A stretch of DNA of 64,000 nt from Polymorphospora lycopeni (GTDB lineage Bacteria > Actinomycetota > Actinomycetes > Mycobacteriales > Micromonosporaceae). Both the position numbers and the translations under genes were made by a program. The stretch covers positions 1-64,000 of the forward strand of contig NZ_JBCGDC010000026.1 of NCBI RefSeq assembly GCF_042237075.1, given 5' to 3'. Under the pieces are notes generated by a model. It did not search any database. It worked only from the letters and a program-made list of their open reading frames with translations, and had not been told where the DNA came from. Shown piece by piece: positions 58,279 to 64,000 of this stretch. Each line of letters starts with the position of its first letter. The first letter of the stretch is position 1.

Positions 58279-59952
58279 GTGTCCATTTCGGAGAAGACGC
58301 GAAAGATCATCTGGGTCGAGGCTGGTGGCCGGTGCGCCATCTGCAAGGTTCTGGTGCTGACGCCGGGAACCGCGACAGATGACCCTTCCGTCTTCGGGGA
58401 GGAGGCCCACATCGTGGCTCGCTCCCCCGGTGGTCCCCGCGCGGGCGGCCTCGCCCCGGGCAAGCTCGACAGTCACGACAACCTCCTCCTGCTCTGCAGC
58501 AAGCACCACAAGCAGGTGGACGATCAACCACTTCGCTACCCGGTCGAAGAGTTACGGAGAATCAAACGCGACCACGCCGCGTGGAACGCCGCCCTCGCGC
58601 CACGAAATCAGCCGGTACTCGTGCCGGATCCGAGGTTTGCCCAGCCGGTGGCCAGCGAGACCCTCGCAACGGGCAGCCGGCTCTGGAACCTGTTCGTGGA
58701 GTGCCCGGCGACGAGCTACACCTATCCAAACCACCTTCCCCAGGGGGACGGCGACCTCATCGTCGAGTTCCTGAACCTGCTCAGGAGCTACGCGGAGAAC
58801 ATCCAGCACATGCGTGGCGCTCGCGCGCTGATGGACGCGGAGCATGCCCTCAACGGATACCTCGCGAAGCTCGCTGACCGGAACTACTCCCTGGGCGCAC
58901 AGGTGCGAAGAGCGCTGGCGGCCGGAACCGTACCTGGGGAGGCGGTGGCGTGGTACGAGTTGCACCTTGAGGTCAGGCCGGTCGGCAGCGGGCAGGAGCG
59001 GAATCCTGCTGACTCGCAGACCGGGCTGATCGTGCATCGATCTGGCGGGCGTAACGGTGAGGTACGCGGGCGCGGGGCACTTTCCCTCGGACGGCTCGCC
59101 ACCGCTACGGCGGGGGTACTGGTGGTCGCCGCTCTGTTCGTCGTCGGCTGGGTACTGCCCGAGACCTTTGACCGCGATGCGGCGAAGGACCGCATACGGG
59201 AGGCGTTCCAGTCCGACGACGATCTGCGCTACAGCATCGAGTTCTTCGACGAAGGTGACAGTCTCGTCCTCCCGCGCGGTTTCAGACTGACCGACCCGCA
59301 GCGGCAGGTCCTCAGGAATTTCCCTGACGAGATCGACGGCTTCCGTCAGTTGCAAGCCGACCTTCGCGCCGCCGGTGCCGCGAACCCGCACACCCTGACC
59401 CTCCGGGTGACGCTCGAGGGGCGCCGCAATCAGCCGATTCGCATAGACGACGTTCGGCCGATCAGTCTGCGGCGTACCGATCCCCACTCGGGCACATTGC
59501 TCGACATCCCGCCGCAATCGTCCGGGCAGACCATCCGAATGATGTTCGACTTCGACGAGGCCGACCCCCGCGCCCGGATCGCCGTGCCCGACGGGGGCGT
59601 CGGCAACGAGCCCGGGGATCTGTTCTTCGAACACCACACGTTGGAGGTCGGCGACCAGGTCGAGGAGGTCGTTGTGATCGAGTCGATCATCGACCAGGGC
59701 GCGGCGACGTTCGAGATAGGCGTCGACTACCGAATCGGCGGTCAGGCCAAGCGCCTTGTCATAGACAACCAAGGCGTGCCGTTCGCGCTTACCGCCCTGA
59801 ACTGCACGCAACGCAGCCGGCATGATCCGCGGGGGCACACCTCCAGCGAAGGCCATGCCCGCTACGAGGAAATCTGGAAGCTCTCGACAGGGTTCACCCT
59901 GACTCCAGTCGACCGTCCCGACCGCTACGGAATGGGATATCCCTACTGCTAG
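58279..59952 (+). CDS. HNH nuclease-like protein with a transmembrane helix and unknown C-terminal domain
   Basis: 557 residues from GTG 58279 (VSISEKTRKIIWVEAGGRCA). The N-terminal 85 residues form a zinc-type HNH domain: CAIC (C19, C22), EEAHIVARSPGGPR (H44), then SHDNLLLLCSKHHKQVDD (N68, C73, H76/H77). A helical stretch follows (LIVEFLNLLRSYAENIQHMR). One membrane helix lies at about residues 273-293 (AGVLVVAALFVVGWVLP). The C-terminal 260 residues are polar and mostly beta-like with no recognised domain. HNH domains of this type act as DNA nucleases in defence effectors; here the membrane anchor is unusual. Lies next to the tRNA array. Confidence 0.8.
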   Translation: MSISEKTRKIIWVEAGGRCAICKVLVLTPGTATDDPSVFGEEAHIVARSPGGPRAGGLAPGKLDSHDNLLLLCSKHHKQVDDQPLRYPVEELRRIKRDHAAWNAALAPRNQPVLVPDPRFAQPVASETLATGSRLWNLFVECPATSYTYPNHLPQGDGDLIVEFLNLLRSYAENIQHMRGARALMDAEHALNGYLAKLADRNYSLGAQVRRALAAGTVPGEAVAWYELHLEVRPVGSGQERNPADSQTGLIVHRSGGRNGEVRGRGALSLGRLATATAGVLVVAALFVVGWVLPETFDRDAAKDRIREAFQSDDDLRYSIEFFDEGDSLVLPRGFRLTDPQRQVLRNFPDEIDGFRQLQADLRAAGAANPHTLTLRVTLEGRRNQPIRIDDVRPISLRRTDPHSGTLLDIPPQSSGQTIRMMFDFDEADPRARIAVPDGGVGNEPGDLFFEHHTLEVGDQVEEVVVIESIIDQGAATFEIGVDYRIGGQAKRLVIDNQGVPFALTALNCTQRSRHDPRGHTSSEGHARYEEIWKLSTGFTLTPVDRPDRYGMGYPYC

Positions 59953-60002
59953 GCATCTGTCGGCATGAGGGTGGGGATCGGCCAGCACGACACCAGCGGC
60001 GG

Positions 60003-63000
60003 TCAGCCCTCGGTGTCGCGTACGGCCGTCTCGTCGGCCGCCAGCCGGCGCAGGAGTGCACGCGTACGGTCGATGCCGAGCAGGTGCCCGACCTGCTCGT
60101 GGAGAGCCAGTGCCTGGGCAGCCTGGGTACGCGCTTCGGCGATGCCGCCGGTGGCGCGGTGCACCTCGGCGAGGACGGCGCGGGCGCGGGCTTCGATGTG
60201 GCGATAGCCCGTCGCGGTCGCTATCTCGATCGCGCCGTCGACCATGGACAGGGCTGCCTTGATGTCGCCCTGCCGGAGCGCGGTTTCGGCGAGCCCGATC
60301 CGGGCATCGGCTTCCTGATACCGGGTGCCGGCCGCGAACGCGATGTCCAGAGCCACCCGGTACGTCTCTTCGGCATCCGTGTGATCGCCGGCCAGCAGTT
60401 CGATGGAGCCGATGGTGTTTCGGATGTCTGCCTCGCTCGACCGGTCACCGCTCTCCTCCACACCGGCCAGCGCGGTTCTGGTTCGATCGAGCGCCCGATC
60501 CAGCGCCCCGGTGTCACGGTCGATCAGGGCCAGGACGCCCAGCGCGACCAGTTCGCCGGAGCGGTAGGCGGCCGCGCGGGCGAGGGCCAGGGATTCCTCG
60601 GCGCATGTGGTCGCCTGCGCGAATTCGCCGAGGATCCGCATGGACTCGCCGAGGTTCGTCAGCGTATAGGACTGTCCGGTGACCGATCCGGCCTCACGGT
60701 GCAGTGCCAGCGCGGCGCCGAAGTGATCCGCCGCGACCCGGGCCTGGCCGAGATCGAGGTAGACGAGCCCCAGATTGCTGAGATTGGTTGCCTGGTTGGC
60801 GATGCGGCCGAGCTTCTGGTTGGCCTCGAACGCCCCGCGGTAGCTGCGGGCGGCGAGTTCCAACTGACCGGACTGAAGGTTGACGGTGCCGAGTCCGCCC
60901 ATGGCCGCTGCCTGGCCCTCCAGCCAGTCCGCGGCCTCCGCGCCGCGGTGGGCCAGCGTGTAGTGGCGCGTCGCGACGGCGTAGTTGCCCTGGCACAGGT
61001 GCGCCGTCGCGAGTCCCAGGTCGTCGTGGATCGAGTCCGCCGCGGCCAGGCCGGCCTCTGCGACGGCAAGCCAGTCCACCATGTGGCGCTGTAGCCAGAA
61101 GTATCCGCGCAACCCGTCGGCGAGTATCCACCCGTCGTACGGACGGGTGGTGGTGGCATGTCGGACCGCCGCGACCAGGTTGGCGCGTTCCGCGTCGAGC
61201 CAGGCGATCGCCTTGCCGGAGTCGTCCGCGAAAGACGTGCTGGGTGCCGGGGCGCGGCCGGTCTCCGGCCGCAGCAGGTTGGGGTAGAGCAGTCGGGCGG
61301 CCTGGTCGACCAGGCCGAGGTAGTGCTCCAGCACCCGGCCCCAGGCGTGGTCGATGTGGGCGGCGGGCTCGCTGTCTTGTGCGCGTTCCCTGCTGTACAG
61401 CCGCACCAGGTCGTGGAACGCGTACCGTTCGCCGGCTCGTGGTTCGACCAGGCTGATCGCGACGAGCCGGTCGAGCAGACGTTCCGTGACGTCCCGGGTC
61501 GCGCCGGACAGTGCGGCGGCGGTGGCCGGGTCGAAGCTGGGCGTCGGCAGCACGCCGAGCAGACGGAACAGTTGCTGTTCCTCGGGCGTCAACACCGCGT
61601 ACGAATGGTCGAGGGCCACCCGGACGGCGATGCTCTCCTCCCCTTCGACGGTCAGCCGGGCGAGGCGCTTGTCGGAGGTGATCGCCGCGACGTAGTCCGC
61701 CGTCGTCCACCGTGGATGGTCCGCGAGGTTCGCGCCCGCGATCCGCAACGCCAGCGGGAGGTGTCCGCACGCTCGGGCCAGCTCCTCGATGGGCGCCCGT
61801 GCGGTGTCCGCCCGCGCCCGGCCGATGATGCGGACCAGGAGTTCCCGGGACTCCGCGGGGGCGAGCGGGTCGACCGTCCGACGGCTCGCGTCGTGCTGGG
61901 CGACCAGTCCGGTGAGCCGGGCCCGGCTGGTCACGAGTATCACGGCGGGACCACCGGCGGAGAGCAGCGGCCGCACCTGTCCGACGGTGCGGACGTTGTC
62001 GAGCAGCAGCATCCGCCGATCGGCCGTGGACGCGCGCAGCAGTGCGGCGGCGTCCTCGGCGGTCGTCGGTATCTGCTCGGCGGCGATGCCCATCCCCGCA
62101 GGACGGTGGCCATCGCTTCGACGGCCGATATCGGCGCCTCCGGGGCATATCCTCTGAAGTCAACGTAGACCTGGCCGTCGGGGAATCTGTGTGCGACGGT
62201 TCGTCCCCAGACGAGGACGGTCGCGGTCTTCCCGACGCCGGCCGCACCATCGAGGGCGATGACCGTCGGCGCCGAACCGTGGCGGGGGCGGTCCAGTTGT
62301 TCGTCGAGCCAGGCCAGGGTGGCCCCCTGACCGACGAAGATCGGCACGGGGGCCGGCAACTGAGGTGGTCGTCGGCCCGCGGAGTCCTCTCCGTGCCCGA
62401 CGGTCACCGGGGCACTGTCCGGCCGGGACAACTCGGGGTCACTACGGAGCATGGCCTGGTGCAGGCGCTGAAGTTCCGGCCCGGGCTCGACACCGAGTTC
62501 GCGTACCTGGACATCGCGCAGTCGACGGTAGAGTTCGAGCGCTTCGGCGCGCCGGCCGATCCGGTAGAGCGCCGTCATGAGGTGCCGGTGCATGTCCTCC
62601 CGGAACGGATGCGCCGTCGCCAGCGGTTCCAGGTCGACGATCACCTGGGCGTTGTCGCCCGACTCCAGGTCGAGCGACGCCTTCTCCTCGACCGCGGCGA
62701 TTCGTACGTCGTTCAGGCGCTGCGCCTCCCGGGCGACGGGCCAGGTGGTCGCCACGTCGGCGTACGGCTCGCCACGCCACAGGTCCAGTGCCTCGGCCAG
62801 CAGCGCACGGGCCCGGCCCAGGTCACTGCCGCGCACCGATCGCGCGGTGGTCAGGAGATGCTCGAACAGTCGCGCGTCGACCTCGTCGCGGTCCACGGAG
62901 AGCAGATAGCCGCCCGAGCCGTGCCGGATCCGGTCCGCGTCGCCCAGTGCCTGCCGGAGGCGGCGCACATACACCTGGAGTGTCTTGCGGGCACTCACCG

Positions 63001-63166
63001 GCGGCACGCCGCCCCACAGCGCCTCGATGAGGTAGTCGGCGGAACTCGGTTGGTCCGCGCGGCAGAGCAGCAGCGCCAGGAGCCTACGCAGCATCGGCGC
63101 GTCCAGACCGACGGGACGGCCCTCGCGCGACACGGCCAGAGGTCCGAGAACACCGAAGGAGACCAC
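60003..63166 (-). pseudogene. SARP-NB-ARC-TPR (AfsR-like) regulator split by one frameshift
   Basis: GTG 63166 opens MVSFGVLGPLAVSREGRPVG, an OmpR-type winged helix followed by a BTAD domain (VDARLFEHLLTTARSVRGSD, RLRDVQVRELGVEPGPELQR) and the ATPase start VIALDGAAGVGKTATVLVWG. At about 62098-62105 the reading shifts by one base in a G run (GCGGGGATGGG), and the rest of the NB-ARC (LLLDNVRTVGQVRPLL, VILVTSRARL, CGHLPLALRIAG) and a TPR array run in another frame to 60003. Joined, it would be about 1050 residues, normal for AfsR-like proteins. The break may be a homopolymer sequencing error. A direct repeat of SARP-box geometry lies just upstream. Confidence 0.82.
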
Positions 63167-63232
63167 TCCTGCTCACCTCCTGGCACGACCCGCCTCCGCC
63201 GGCCGTAGGGAGTATAGCCGCATGTCGATCAT

Positions 63233-63276
63233 GTGCCGCTACCGTCGCGCAACCGTGCCGCTACCGCCGGCAACCA
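63233..63276 (+). promoter_or_regulatory. 22-bp-spaced direct repeat, candidate SARP box
   Basis: GTGCCGCTACCG begins at 63233 and again at 63255, exactly 22 bp apart, each followed by a similar GTCGCGCAACC or CCGGCAACC. SARP regulators bind direct repeats spaced by whole helical turns (11 or 22 bp). It lies between the SARP gene and the divergent secreted-protein gene. Confidence 0.6.
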
Positions 63277-63330
63277 TGCTTGCCTCTCCGGCACGCACCG
63301 GCGGAAACGCTCATCACCACGGGAGAAACG

Positions 63331-63822
63331 ATGGCTGGCAGGAAGTCGTTCGCGCACGCGATTATCGTCGTGCTTCTTTCGTCCGCGGCGATCCTGATAC
63401 CGAGCACGTCGGCGTTCGCCGCGAGGTCGACGAACTGGCACCGGGTAGGCGGGAGCCTGGAGCAACGCAACTGGATCGACCTCGGCGTCGATGTCTCCTT
63501 CTACCAGTACGTCGGCCTGCAGACCTCGGTCTCCTTCGGATCGAGCGCGACCTCGGCGACCGGCTGCAAGATCACCGGTTGGCTGATCCTCCGGCGGGCC
63601 GGTCAGACGAGCACCTGGGAAGGCCCCCGCAACACCTTCAACTGCCGGTGGGCCCTCGACAACACAGGCACGGCGGTCGTGAACTGGTGGCCGAACTGGT
63701 CCGGCTCCACCAGCGGCGACGTCGCACGGGGACGAGTCTGTGTCGACCTCTACTACAACGGGTCCTCCTCGTCCGGATGGCAGCGCTGCTACACCGGCCC
63801 GGAGGTCTGGAGAACGGAGTAG
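63331..63822 (+). CDS. Secreted protein of unknown function
   Basis: 163 residues from ATG 63331 (GGGAGAAACG upstream). Signal peptide AIIVVLLSSAAILIPSTSAF with cleavage near AFA. The mature part of about 130 residues is rich in Trp, Ser, Gly and Asn (NWIDLGVDVSFYQYVGLQTS, TAVVNWWPNWSGSTSGD) and has four cysteines (GCKITG, NCRWA, RVCVD, RCYTG), suggesting two disulfides and a beta-rich fold. No family recognised. Likely controlled by the divergent SARP gene through the direct repeat between them. Confidence 0.78.
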   Translation: MAGRKSFAHAIIVVLLSSAAILIPSTSAFAARSTNWHRVGGSLEQRNWIDLGVDVSFYQYVGLQTSVSFGSSATSATGCKITGWLILRRAGQTSTWEGPRNTFNCRWALDNTGTAVVNWWPNWSGSTSGDVARGRVCVDLYYNGSSSSGWQRCYTGPEVWRTE

Positions 63823-63923
63823 GGATCTTGTGCGCGTCACGACGGGACCCTCCCGCACCCGACCTTGTCCATATCAGCGCCCGCTCCGGACGCCCCACCG
63901 CCAACTGGCATCCGGACGATGCG

Positions 63924-64000
63924 ATGACCGACGACACGTCCGACAGCAGCGCCCGGCCCGTCACCGTGGACCTGCGCCGTTACGTCAATCTGCCGATCGC
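63924..64000 (+). CDS. Start of a gene cut by the window end
   Basis: ATG 63924 opens MTDDTSDSSARPVTVDLRRY VNLPI and runs off the window. Too short to classify; codon use is typical for the genome. The start is not certain. Confidence 0.4.
   Translation, partial: MTDDTSDSSARPVTVDLRRYVNLPI

Overview
The window is GC-rich DNA from a filamentous-type actinobacterium, most likely a member of the Micromonosporaceae. Pointers are the base composition and codon use, frequent GTG starts, mycothiol-dependent isomerase-like proteins, a deazaflavin nitroreductase, a SARP/NB-ARC regulator, many secreted hydrolases and an actinobacterial type I-E CRISPR repeat. Taxonomy is inferred from gene content only.

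Layout. 0-9 kb: an FAD oxidoreductase, a sigma factor with a DHFR-like enzyme, small redox proteins, a secreted serine protease behind a perfect hairpin, and a TetR-amidohydrolase pair. 9-10 kb: a GH11 xylanase. 10.7-13.0 kb: an orphan type I-E CRISPR array, interrupted by an unexplained 433-bp stretch and by an IS5-type element sitting inside a spacer. 13-20.5 kb: regulators, methyltransferase, a GH43 arabinofuranosidase with a LacI-type operator, two broken genes, an MFS/AraC pair. 20.5-26.4 kb: a formate dehydrogenase operon (small protein, FdhA with Cys in place of Sec, FdhB, NrfD-type FdhC, 54-aa membrane protein). 26.3-28.6 kb: decayed LuxR and nuclease genes. 28.7-34.4 kb: MFS, TldD-TldE and a secreted M28 peptidase. 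34.4-40.4 kb: methyltransferase, mycothiol-type protein, aminotransferase, a cytochrome P450, an 18-bp open frame encoding MRHYY followed by a hairpin, and an Asp/Asn-hydroxylase-like protein. The P450 plus 5-residue frame resembles the minimal biarylitide RiPP loci and is the most interesting candidate system here. 40.5-48 kb: secreted proteins, an NB-ARC/TPR regulator and a small exported peptide. 47.5-50 kb: a VanY-like carboxypeptidase divergent from a two-component system. 50-55 kb: ArsR/VOC operon with a readable promoter, a deletion-fused ABC remnant, and a 995-aa exported PA14/beta-propeller/CBM/DUF1080 protein. 55.1-56.5 kb: an IS256-type element with a perfect 9-bp target duplication. 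56.6-57.9 kb: an array of eleven minus-strand tRNA genes, several with abnormal features. 58.3-60 kb: an HNH nuclease-like membrane protein. 60-64 kb: a frameshifted SARP regulator, a 22-bp direct repeat and a secreted protein.

Several genes are broken by frameshift or deletion, and there are two N-marked joins with duplicated flanks plus an N gap. Some breaks may therefore be sequencing or assembly errors. All functional statements come from reading motifs by eye; no database search was run.
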